Shown here in pieces: positions 37,597 to 45,292 of a stretch of 64,000 nucleotides of DNA. The translations under genes were made by a program, and so were the position numbers. Positions within the stretch are counted from its first letter, which is position 1. Each line of letters opens with the position of its first letter. The stretch is from Magnetococcales bacterium HCHbin5. GTDB taxonomy: Bacteria > Pseudomonadota > Magnetococcia > Magnetococcales > Magnetaquicoccaceae. The stretch covers positions 62,001 through 126,000 of the forward strand of contig PEAG01000003.1 in the NCBI GenBank assembly GCA_002753505.1. The letters run 5' to 3'. The notes beneath the pieces were generated by a model, which saw nothing but the letters and a program-made list of their open reading frames with translations, was not told the DNA's origin and ran no database searches.

Positions 37597-37644
37597 CCCC
37601 CCTGCCATTGAACACTTGACCATATGCGGCAGGTGGCAGGGGGG
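37597..37644 (+). terminator. Inverted repeat after the chemoreceptor gene
   Basis: CCCCCCTGCCA at 37597-37607 pairs exactly with TGGCAGGGGGG at 37634-37644 across a 26-base loop. No T-tract follows. Confidence 0.5.
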
Positions 37645-37709
37645 CATGCGTCGCGGATGAATGGCTATTCTTCCCAGCATGATTGCCCCGCCACGGTACG
37701 CTTTAATCC

Positions 37710-37738
37710 TGTTGCCCCCTGTATGGCCATGTTATAAT
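37710..37738 (+). promoter_or_regulatory. Promoter of the channel / CYTH-CHAD gene pair
   Basis: A perfect TATAAT at 37733-37738 preceded by TGT, an extended -10. The -35 is weak (TGTTGC at 17 bases, or TTGCCC at 15). About 90 bases before the ATG at 37831. Confidence 0.6.
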
Positions 37739-37830
37739 GGCTGTTCGGGTCGTTTTACCTGCCCGGCTCGTTCGTTCGTCGCTTGACGGGCTTGAGACGA
37801 TGTTCCCCATCAGTGGATAAAAGGTACACC

Positions 37831-40800
37831 ATGGGCAATGCTTCCGCGTTTTTTTCAGCCCTGATTGCCGCGTTGTGGACGTGGACACTCATCGGCTTGG
37901 CCGCATTTGTCGGTTATCAGATCAGCCAGGGGCAGACTGTGGAAACGATTCCCGGTTTTGGCCTGCTGCCGGATTTTCTTAAAGTCCCACTTCAGCATCA
38001 GACGGATAATACAATCGTCCTGACCCTGGCAGGAGTGTTGGGCGGCTTTTTGCTTTTTTTCCTGGTCGGTTATGTGTGGCAGGCACTGGTGGACTTTGTT
38101 CGCCTGGCACTGGTCAAGGGCAGCGTGGCCAGGGCTCGCAAGGGGGGACGACTGACCCAACCCTCCCAGAACCTGATCACGTGGCGGTGGTTTTACTATC
38201 CCCGGATGACACGCCTTTGGCAGGAGTATGCGGAAACACTGCATCGACAAACCTTACCTGCACGGCCTGACCAACCGTCCCAGGTCTGTTATCGTTCCAC
38301 CGTTGCGGCGGAGACCATTTTCAGTACCCAGGCCCTGGTGGACCTGCCGATGCGGGTGGAATTTTTTCGGCACCTGCCGGGCATATTGACCGGTGCGGGC
38401 ATTGTCAGTACCTTTGCCGGTATTTTGTTGGGCCTAAGCCAGTTCAACCCTTCGGTGGAGGCCCAGCAGATTGCCTACCAGTTAAAAAATCTGTTTGGCG
38501 GCATCACCACTGCCTTTATCGCCTCGTTTTTCGCCATTTTTACCGCCATTCTTGTCACCATTGTCGAAAAATTTCTTTTGCATTGGCGATATGCGCAAGT
38601 GGCCACCCTGCAGCACTACATGGATGATCTGTTCCGGGCCGGCATCGAGTCGGAATATTTGGCGCATCTGGTCAATCATGGCCAACCGGGTGCCTTGCAA
38701 CTCCAGACGGAGATGGGGCGTCTCATTGACAGTTTGGCCGCCCAGGTGCCGACCGCAACCCCACCGGCGGCAACCCCTTCCGCCATTCAGCCCCTGATGC
38801 CCTATGCCAATCCGTCCATGCCTGGCGACAGGCTGCACGAAACGGATTCGATCCAGACGGTTTTGAGCGGCTTTCTGGTTGACTTGTCTCAGTTGCTGCA
38901 CCGAACCATGGAGACCTATGGGCGGCGACGGGAGGATGGGCGTGCCTTTGAAATTCAGTTGATTTCGGCAGGGGAACGGCTGGACGTGGCTCTGGGGGAG
39001 TTTGCCCGCGCTGTGGTGGAAGCAAAATCAGAGCTGAACCATAACCATGCCCTCCTACAAGAGTTGCTGCAACGTCAGTTGAGCCTGCTGGAGCAGATGA
39101 ATGGCCATCTGGAGCAAGCCAATAAACCGCAGCCGCAACATCCGCCCGTAGCCGATCTCACAGCGGGTTTGCAACAAAATCTGGAGCATGCCTTGCGGCA
39201 ACTACCAGACAAGGGGGACATCGCAGATCTGCTCGCGGCGATCCAAGGCCAACATCAATCTGCAGCCGATCTTGCCCTGGGTTTGCAGAAGGGTTTGGAG
39301 CAGGCTTTGCGGCAAGCAGCGGATAAAGTGGATGTGGTGGATCTGCGTACAGCGATCCAGGGGCAGCACCAATCCGCAACCGATCTTGCCCTGGGTTTGC
39401 AAAAGAGCCTGGAGCAGAGCCTGCGGCAGGCACCGGACAAGGCAGACATCGCCAATCTGCTGATGGCGATTCAAGGTCAACAGCAAGTGGTCACCGATCT
39501 TGCCCTGGGTTTGCAGAAGGGCCTGGAGCAGGGCCTGCATCAGGTACCGGGCAAGGGGGACGTGGCCGGTTTGCTGACGGCGATTCAAGGTCAGCAGCAA
39601 GCGGTCACCGACCATCTCCTGGGATTGCAAAACAGCCTGGAGCAGAGCCTGCGTCAGGTGCCGGACAAGAGAGAGATGGCTGATCTGCTGACGGCGATTC
39701 AGGGTCAGCAGCAGGCGGTTACCGATCTTGCCCTGGGATTGCAGAAGAGTCTGGAGCAGAGCCTGCATCAGGTACCGGACAAAAGAGAGATGGCTGGTCT
39801 GCTGACGGCGATTCAGGGTCAACAGCAAGTGGTTACCGACTTCGCCACCGGTCTGCAACAGGGCCTGGAGCAGGCTGTGCGACAGGCAGCGGACAAGGCG
39901 GACAAGGCGGATATGGTGGATCTGTATACAGCGATTCAAGCTCAACAGCAGGCGATCACCGCTTTCGCCACCGGTCTGCAACAGGGCCTGGAGCAGGCTT
40001 TGCGGCAGGCCCCGGACAAAGCGGATATGGTGGATCTGCGCACAGCGATCCAAGATCAACAGCAGGCGGTCACCGATCTTGCCCTGGGCTTGCAAAAGGG
40101 TCTGGAACAGGCCCCGGACAAGACGGATATGGCAGATCTGTTGACGGCGATCCACGGCTTGCGCGCTGGCATGGTGGAAGCCTTTGTCCATCCGTTGCAA
40201 GAGGCAACAGAACAGCTTACGCAACAATTTGCCAGGATGGAGCAGGAGCTTTTTCAACAGCATCTCCAGGTGGAGAACCGTCTGTTGGACCAGCTCCAGG
40301 ACCAGTTTCAGGCCAATAGTGCCGCTGTGTCGACGGAGTTGGCCAATCAGGTAAAGGCACTGAGCAGGCAGAGTGAGCAGACGACCAGTACGCTTGTGCA
40401 AACCTTGGCGGCGCAACTGGTTCAGGATCTGAACGCGACGTTACAGGCCCATACTCAGACGGAATCCTCCCAGGAGATGGCCGAGAAAGTGACAGAGCTG
40501 CTCTCGGATCGCCTGGAGCAGACCTTTGGTGGTCTGTCCAGGGGGCTTTCCGAGTTGCGGGACCGCTTTTCCCTCGAGCGGGACGCCATCGTCACCACCA
40601 TGGAGGATTGGCGGGCAGACAGCTCCCGTTCCGACATGGAGAAGGACCAAAAAATTGATCAAAAAATTTCCGAAGTAATCTCGCATGTCAACACCCACCA
40701 CAGCCACCTGATCCAGGTGATCGACACCCTGAACCAGAATTTAAGCCAGGATCTGAACGGTATGCGAGGGGGGTTGCTCAGCAAGAGTGAAGAGAGTACC

Positions 40801-40941
40801 CGCCAGATGGTGGAGAAGGTTGGCGATCTGGGCCGGGTGTTGGAGGAGGTCATCAACACGGTGGGGCAGGAGCAGACAGTCTTTATTGAGATGTTGGGCG
40901 AGCGTTTGGAAGCTCTGCGCAAACGTCTGCGCACCAAATAG
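37831..40941 (+). CDS. MotA/TolQ/ZorA-like channel protein with long tandem-repeat and coiled-coil cytoplasmic tail
   Basis: 1036 residues. Four hydrophobic segments: about 10-32, 64-86, 180-203 (LPGILTGAGIVSTFAGILLGLSQF, cited by position) and 223-248 (GGITTAFIASFFAIFTAILV). The last two with their glycines, VSTFAGI and TAFIAS resemble the proton-channel helices of the MotA/TolQ/ExbB superfamily, and the overall plan of channel plus long tail resembles ZorA of the Zorya defence system. A proline-rich linker is followed by nine 38-residue repeats (about 441-780), then Gln/Glu-rich coiled coil to the end (LEALRKRLRTK). No MotB/ZorB-type peptidoglycan-binding partner lies next to it. It is 18 bases before the CYTH-CHAD-like gene. 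Function is inferred, not known. Confidence 0.75.
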   Translation: MGNASAFFSALIAALWTWTLIGLAAFVGYQISQGQTVETIPGFGLLPDFLKVPLQHQTDNTIVLTLAGVLGGFLLFFLVGYVWQALVDFVRLALVKGSVARARKGGRLTQPSQNLITWRWFYYPRMTRLWQEYAETLHRQTLPARPDQPSQVCYRSTVAAETIFSTQALVDLPMRVEFFRHLPGILTGAGIVSTFAGILLGLSQFNPSVEAQQIAYQLKNLFGGITTAFIASFFAIFTAILVTIVEKFLLHWRYAQVATLQHYMDDLFRAGIESEYLAHLVNHGQPGALQLQTEMGRLIDSLAAQVPTATPPAATPSAIQPLMPYANPSMPGDRLHETDSIQTVLSGFLVDLSQLLHRTMETYGRRREDGRAFEIQLISAGERLDVALGEFARAVVEAKSELNHNHALLQELLQRQLSLLEQMNGHLEQANKPQPQHPPVADLTAGLQQNLEHALRQLPDKGDIADLLAAIQGQHQSAADLALGLQKGLEQALRQAADKVDVVDLRTAIQGQHQSATDLALGLQKSLEQSLRQAPDKADIANLLMAIQGQQQVVTDLALGLQKGLEQGLHQVPGKGDVAGLLTAIQGQQQAVTDHLLGLQNSLEQSLRQVPDKREMADLLTAIQGQQQAVTDLALGLQKSLEQSLHQVPDKREMAGLLTAIQGQQQVVTDFATGLQQGLEQAVRQAADKADKADMVDLYTAIQAQQQAITAFATGLQQGLEQALRQAPDKADMVDLRTAIQDQQQAVTDLALGLQKGLEQAPDKTDMADLLTAIHGLRAGMVEAFVHPLQEATEQLTQQFARMEQELFQQHLQVENRLLDQLQDQFQANSAAVSTELANQVKALSRQSEQTTSTLVQTLAAQLVQDLNATLQAHTQTESSQEMAEKVTELLSDRLEQTFGGLSRGLSELRDRFSLERDAIVTTMEDWRADSSRSDMEKDQKIDQKISEVISHVNTHHSHLIQVIDTLNQNLSQDLNGMRGGLLSKSEESTRQMVEKVGDLGRVLEEVINTVGQEQTVFIEMLGERLEALRKRLRTK
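39151..40173 (+). repeat. Nine in-frame 114 bp tandem repeats inside the channel-protein gene
   Basis: Units start at 39151, 39265, 39379, 39493, 39607, 39721, 39835, 39958 and 40072. The period is 114 bp (38 codons) except unit 7 (123 bp, three extra codons KAD) and the shortened last unit. Consensus at protein level: TDLALGLQKGLEQ, then LRQAPDKADMADLL and TAIQGQQQAV. Differences between units are scattered, so it is not a recent expansion of identical copies. Confidence 0.9.
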
Positions 40942-40959
40942 CACCCCAAGGAGATCACC

Positions 40960-42612
40960 GTGGCTCTGTCGCTGACTAAAATGATCCGGTTCGATTTGAG
41001 CGGGCTGTTGGTGCCAGCCGGGGTGGGGCCTTTGCTGCAGAATCATCCGATTGTGCGTGGGGTTGGTGGGGAGCTGCACATCCAGGAACATAACGAAATT
41101 CACTATGATACGCCTGCATTGCAGTTGTATCGACATCATGGGGCCATTACCCTGAATCGTCGAGGCGAGCAGTGGATCCAATGGTGCATCATGGAGGAGG
41201 GGGCAGAGCAGGAAAAAAAAGAGCTGGAAACAGCGGTGGCTGACCAGGAACTTGACCTGAGAGCGATTCGAAAAGTTGTATCTGCCAGTATATTGAACAA
41301 TAATGACATCCGAACACTGGCTCCTGTTTTTACCTTGCATTGTCGGGAACAGAGATGGCCGCTGCACTTTCCGGCTGGTACATCCATGCTGTTGCGGGAG
41401 GAGCGTGGCTACCTCAAATTTGGTGCCACCCGCCACCCTTTTCATGAACTGGTGTTGGAATTTCAGTCGGGTGATCTGGCCCGTTGGTTTCAGACCGGGT
41501 TGGAGTTGGCTTATACCCTTTTTTTACAAGAGAAAAGTGGGGTTCCCGACAAGGGGGGGCCTGGTCTGGTCAGTTTGACCCCGGCAGCCCGTGGTTTTGC
41601 CTGGTTGGATCCCTCTCTGCTGATGCCAACGATTCCGCTTTCTCAAGACAGCAAGTTTGTTGGCTCCAGCGAGGAAGGGATGGCAGAGGCAATGGCTCCC
41701 ATTCTGGAGCCGGAGATGACAGCCCGACAGGCGTTTGTCGCCCTGTGTGGGAATCTGTTGCAACAGATGCAAACCCTGCACAGTACCGTATTGTATGGAG
41801 GCAAACAGGCCAGATTGGAAGGGATCCGGTTGTTGCACCAATACATGGCCCGTTTGCATGCCCTGTTTGTCCTCTACCATGCGCTACTGCCCAAAGAGAT
41901 CGCTCCGGAGTTGGATAAGGAGTTTGGCTGGTTGTTGAAAGAGTTGGCCTTGGTGCAGGAGTGCCAGAGCCTGCTCAAGGAGACATTGGAACCGTTGACA
42001 GAACAATTTTCCACCCATCCGGGATTGGAGGAGCTGCTGCTGAAAACAAAAAATGGCCTTATTCTTGCTGTCAAGCGATTGGAAAAGGCACTGACCTCGT
42101 TCCGTTATGTGCGCCTGGTCCTGGGTTTGGAAAACTGGCTCACCGGCAACCATTGGGAATTTTTATCCGATTCGGTGCAGAGGGAAGGATTGGAAGTGCC
42201 GGTTGTGCGGTTGGCTGCCGACTGGTTGCAGCAGTGTCATGGTCAATTGCGCAAGCAAGGGCGTCATTGGTCCGGCATGAGTTTGACGGCTCGTTGTGCG
42301 TTGCATAATGATGTGGATCAGTTGGTACATGCAACGGATCTGTTCGCAGATCTGTTTGCCAATAAGCGCAGCAAACAGGCGGGGGCCCGCTCTTCTTTTC
42401 AGGAGTGCCTGGGCCGGGTACACAACAATATCCACATGCTGCTCCATTTGCACACCAGCAGTCGTTTTTTGACCCGTGGGGTGAACAGCAAGGAGGGGAG
42501 CAGTGAACCCCATCCCATTCAGGCTTGGCAGGAGGCGCGTATCCAACGGCACCTGTTGGAAGGAAACAGGGAGTGGGAACAGTTTGCCAGCAAGTTATCT
42601 TACTGGTACTGA
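40960..42612 (+). CDS. CYTH-CHAD-like protein with degenerate active site
   Basis: 550 residues from GTG 40960, with AAGGAG six bases upstream. Residues about 1-200 follow the CYTH (triphosphate tunnel) layout: IHYDTPALQLYRHHGAITLNRRGEQWIQ and later HELVLEFQSGDLARWFQTGLEL. The hallmark N-terminal ExExK is absent (IRFDLSG). Residues about 260-540 are helical and resemble CHAD, a polyphosphate-binding domain, with ARLEGIRLLHQYMARLHALF at the position of the usual HxxRxxxRRLR helix but with several basic residues missing. It is coupled to the channel gene (18-base gap). No membrane segment. It may be a ligand-binding rather than catalytic protein. Confidence 0.65.
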   Translation: MALSLTKMIRFDLSGLLVPAGVGPLLQNHPIVRGVGGELHIQEHNEIHYDTPALQLYRHHGAITLNRRGEQWIQWCIMEEGAEQEKKELETAVADQELDLRAIRKVVSASILNNNDIRTLAPVFTLHCREQRWPLHFPAGTSMLLREERGYLKFGATRHPFHELVLEFQSGDLARWFQTGLELAYTLFLQEKSGVPDKGGPGLVSLTPAARGFAWLDPSLLMPTIPLSQDSKFVGSSEEGMAEAMAPILEPEMTARQAFVALCGNLLQQMQTLHSTVLYGGKQARLEGIRLLHQYMARLHALFVLYHALLPKEIAPELDKEFGWLLKELALVQECQSLLKETLEPLTEQFSTHPGLEELLLKTKNGLILAVKRLEKALTSFRYVRLVLGLENWLTGNHWEFLSDSVQREGLEVPVVRLAADWLQQCHGQLRKQGRHWSGMSLTARCALHNDVDQLVHATDLFADLFANKRSKQAGARSSFQECLGRVHNNIHMLLHLHTSSRFLTRGVNSKEGSSEPHPIQAWQEARIQRHLLEGNREWEQFASKLSYWY

Positions 42613-42924
42613 TGGGTGATTCGATGAGGATTGGCAGGGTGGATTCCATGCCCTTGCCGTTGCTTTTTGCGGTTGCCGTTTTTTTGCCCGAAGGGCATAA
42701 TGCTCCTCGGTTGTTGTTTGGAGGGCGAAGAAAACAGAGGGGCTATGCGCCAAAATTGGCGTGATTGGTTCGCTGGAAAGGGGGATTGGGGAGGTCAGAA
42801 CACGGAGAAAGCCACCAACGGCGTGGTTGTATGCGGCAAAATAGCATATATCGTTCGGAGATCGGGGAGAGATCAGTGCTGCTCGACTCCTATTTCAGCA
42901 ACACAGGAACAGGGAAGAGGTGAG
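42613..42924. other. Intergenic region before the CheX-like gene
   Basis: About 310 bases. An open frame runs through it into cheX-like, but without recognisable content; I see only a weak GCCC-GAA-GGGC hairpin at 42686-42696. No gene supported. Confidence 0.4.
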
Positions 42925-43428
42925 ATGAAAGAAGACTTATTTAGTCCGGCCGCAATGAGTGCTTTCGCTGCCATGATCAAGGATTCAGTCGGCGAAGTCT
43001 TCGGTACCTATCTGACTTGGGATATTTCTCCCGGTCCCATGGTTGTAAAGCGGGAAGGGGATCCTTACCGTCCCCCCGAAACCGAGGTTACCTCAATTGT
43101 CAATTTTTCCGGTGGTATTTACGGCGGCGTCCATTTGGCCTCGTCCCTTCCGTTGGCATTGCAGATGGCGACCAACTTTTCCGGGGAGGCGTACGATACC
43201 ATATTCGGGGAGGCCGGAGACGCTCTCGGAGAGTTGGCCAATATGATCGGTGGAGGGGTTCAGACAAGGCTGTCCAAGGAGTATGGTACCATTCACCTCA
43301 CGCCCCCAACCATTATTTCCGGGACAAACTACCGGATGCAGTACAAGTCCAACTTCGGCAGTGTCAGACAGTACTTCAAGGTTGCCGGCGGGCTGTTTTA
43401 TGTAGAGTTTTTCTTCTGGCCTGGTTAA
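42925..43428 (+). CDS. CheX-like chemotaxis phosphatase family protein
   Basis: 167 residues from ATG 42925 (AAGAGGTGAG immediately upstream). The core helix GEAGDALGELANMIGGGVQTRL (cited by position, about 92-113) carries the ExxN signature (E-L-A-N) that CheC/CheX/FliY proteins use to dephosphorylate CheY-P. VNFSGGIYGGVHLASSLPLALQMA before it is the typical beta-alpha unit. It probably removes phosphate from CheY-type regulators or acts as an adaptor. Closest chemotaxis gene is the MCP at 35.6 kb. Confidence 0.82.
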   Translation: MKEDLFSPAAMSAFAAMIKDSVGEVFGTYLTWDISPGPMVVKREGDPYRPPETEVTSIVNFSGGIYGGVHLASSLPLALQMATNFSGEAYDTIFGEAGDALGELANMIGGGVQTRLSKEYGTIHLTPPTIISGTNYRMQYKSNFGSVRQYFKVAGGLFYVEFFFWPG

Positions 43429-43450
43429 GAGGGCTGCTTGATACGCCTCG

Positions 43451-43470
43451 GTGCGCACGTCGGTGCGCAC
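43451..43470. terminator. Small hairpin between convergent genes
   Basis: Two copies of the palindrome GTGCGCAC with GTCG between them form an 8 bp stem with a 4-base loop, 22 bases after the CheX-like stop and 22 before the end of the minus-strand gene. Confidence 0.45.
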
Positions 43471-43491
43471 GGCTCTTGGCGGCAGGGGTGT

Positions 43492-43920
43492 TCAGGCAAA
43501 AAGATTGACGGACGGGGCGGCCACGGCAAAATCCCGCAGGATTGGGGTGTTGGCGGCGTACTTGGCAGCGGCCTGGGCCGGGCTGATGCTCTGCGGCAAC
43601 GGGGACACTGTGGGGGGGCGATCCGTCCGGTAGAGAAACAGCTCCATCCTGGCAGCGGCCTGGGTCGGGGTGGTCGTGTTGGATGCCGGGGGTTCAAGGG
43701 AGACAAACGGACGCAGCTTGAAGACAGTCCCGCGCTCCTCCGCGCCCGCGCTCTTGACCGCAGAACCACCTGCCTGCCCGTCTATGGGTGGGGCACTGCG
43801 CTCGTGTACCCGTTCAAGATTCTGAGTCAAAATTTCCGTATTGACCCGCTGCAGGTCGAGGGGAGCCTGCAAGGGGTTGGGTATGTTGTACAGGGTACCT
43901 GCAGAGACTGAATTCAACAT
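43492..43920 (-). CDS. Hypothetical protein, 142 residues
   Basis: Not recognised. From ATG 43920 the protein is low-complexity, rich in A, P, T and S, without hydrophobic segment: TLYNIPNPLQAPLDLQRVNTE, a central ERVHERSAPPIDGQAGG, and an Ala-rich C-terminus (SPAQAAAKYAANTPIL) ending SVNLFA. The frame is open upstream to a TTG at 44007. It is in the same direction as the 127-residue gene, about 170 bases away. Coding status is moderately supported by the absence of a competing frame. Confidence 0.5.
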   Translation of the reverse strand: MLNSVSAGTLYNIPNPLQAPLDLQRVNTEILTQNLERVHERSAPPIDGQAGGSAVKSAGAEERGTVFKLRPFVSLEPPASNTTTPTQAAARMELFLYRTDRPPTVSPLPQSISPAQAAAKYAANTPILRDFAVAAPSVNLFA

Positions 43921-44088
43921 GACTCGCTCACCAAGCCGCATCGAGAGACGTAAACCCACCCGGGGACCGGGAACAGCCAAAACCCTTACCCCGGTGGGGG
44001 CGCGCAAAACCCTGGCCCGGCGCAGTCACGAAACCGTCGGACCACGGAGCCGTCAGGCTCGGGCTCAGGCTACGGAACCGCCAAATAT

Positions 44089-44472
44089 TCAGCCAGCCAC
44101 ATCCATCGTCTGGGCATTGCCGCCGGCCACGGCATCCCGCTTGGGAGTCGTGTTGGCAATGGTGCGTTGAATCAGGGCGGCCGCCTGCTCCCGACTGACC
44201 CGTTCTGCCTCAACGGCGGCCTCTTCGGTTCGCGCCTGGGCCGCACGCTGTTTCAACAACGCCTCCACTCTGGCCCGCTCTTCCCGTGCGTCTGCCTGCT
44301 CCGCGTTGGTCTCGTTGCCCTCTTTCTGGATCTTTTCCACATTTTGTGCTTGCAACTGCTCTTCGTCATTGGTGCGGATCTGTTCATTGACGACTGCAAC
44401 ATTATTGTTGTTATATTGTTGCGCCGAATTGGCCGCTGTTGTGGCCGAAGTTTGCGGCAGTGCGTTCACCAT
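44089..44472 (-). CDS. Hypothetical coiled-coil protein, 127 residues
   Basis: Not recognised. An Asn/Thr/Gln-rich N-terminus (TTAANSAQQYNNNNVAVVN) is followed by a highly charged helix (about residues 35-105; DAREERARVEALLKQRAAQA) predicted to form a coiled coil, and a short Gly/Thr tail. No membrane segment or signal peptide. It is divergent from the HAD gene; a GTGTACAC palindrome lies just upstream of its start. Function unknown. Confidence 0.6.
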   Translation of the reverse strand: MVNALPQTSATTAANSAQQYNNNNVAVVNEQIRTNDEEQLQAQNVEKIQKEGNETNAEQADAREERARVEALLKQRAAQARTEEAAVEAERVSREQAAALIQRTIANTTPKRDAVAGGNAQTMDVAG

Positions 44473-44604
44473 TGGACCCTCTCCATTGTGTTGTGTACAC
44501 TATCAGGCGATATCAAACAAACCATTCCAGCTTGATCTTGGGACACGATACCAAAAAAATCAAGAGCTTTTTTGTTAAAAAATCATTTTTTACGGAGAGA
44601 TAAA

Positions 44605-45285
44605 ATGGCTTTAGCCCTGTTTGATCTGGATAATACCTTGCTGGCAGGAGACAGCGACTATTTATGGGGAGTTTTTCTGGTCAGCCAAAACATTGTGGAC
44701 GCAACAGACTATGAGAGGCAGAACAAAAAATTTTTCAGCGATTATCAAGCCGGTAATCTGGATATTCAGGCCTATCTGAAGTTTCAACTGGAAATATTGG
44801 CACAACATGATCGGGAAACCCTTTACCGTTGGCGGGCCCGTTTTGTTGCAGAGCGTATTGTCCCCATTGTGGCACCACAGGCCAGAGCATTGCTGCAATG
44901 GCACCGACAACGAGGGGATACCCTGGTCATTATCACCGCCACCAACCACTTTGTGACCAGTCCCATTGCCGAGTTGCTGGAGGTTTCCCACCTGTTGGCC
45001 ACCGAACTGGAACTGGAGCAGGGCCGCTTTAGCGGCCGACCGGCCGGCATTCCCTGCTTTCGGGAGGGAAAGGTGCAACGCCTGACCCAATGGATGGCAG
45101 ACAACCAGACCACGCTGGCGGGAAGCTGGTTTTACAGTGACTCCCATAACGATCTTCCCCTGCTGACCCAGGTATCCCATCCCGTGGCGGTCGATCCGGA
45201 TCAGCGATTGGCCCAAACGGCTCAACAGGCCGGGTGGGAGATCCTGTCATTGCGTCAATCCACCTTGCCCGCCCGCAGAGTATAG
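44605..45285 (+). CDS. HAD-superfamily subfamily IB phosphatase (SerB-like)
   Basis: 226 residues from ATG 44605 (GGAGA upstream). Motif I is FDLDNTLLAGDSD with both catalytic aspartates; motif II IITATN; motif III/IV GKVQRL and YSDSHNDLPLL. The helical cap between motif I and II (LWGVFLVSQNIVDATDYERQ) fits the IB hypothetical family related to SerB. It removes phosphate from a small substrate, perhaps a phosphoserine- or lipid-type phosphate given the glycosyltransferase seven bases downstream. Substrate not deducible. Confidence 0.9.
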   Translation: MALALFDLDNTLLAGDSDYLWGVFLVSQNIVDATDYERQNKKFFSDYQAGNLDIQAYLKFQLEILAQHDRETLYRWRARFVAERIVPIVAPQARALLQWHRQRGDTLVIITATNHFVTSPIAELLEVSHLLATELELEQGRFSGRPAGIPCFREGKVQRLTQWMADNQTTLAGSWFYSDSHNDLPLLTQVSHPVAVDPDQRLAQTAQQAGWEILSLRQSTLPARRV

Positions 45286-45292
45286 GCCCGAC

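Larger units (their letters stand above)
37516..37830. other. Intergenic region with terminator and promoter
   Basis: About 315 bases. Holds the MCP terminator hairpin (37597-37644) and a good promoter (37710-37738) for the channel-protein gene. No gene seen. Confidence 0.6.

Noticed and set aside
39151-40173. CRISPR-like periodic array
   Set aside because: The units are in-frame coding tandem repeats without unique spacers. No cas genes exist in the window.
39202-40416. 404-codon minus-strand open frame with repeats
   Set aside because: Its repeats only mirror the 114 bp repeats of the channel gene, which continues in frame on both sides.
37831-42612. Complete Zorya anti-phage system
   Set aside because: Only the channel protein resembles ZorA in plan. 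There is no ZorB-like OmpA/MotB gene, no ZorC/ZorD helicase or ZorE nuclease nearby.
42613-42924. N-terminal extension of the CheX-like protein to 265 residues
   Set aside because: The upstream part is not protein-like, and ATG 42925 has a strong ribosome binding site and fits the family length.
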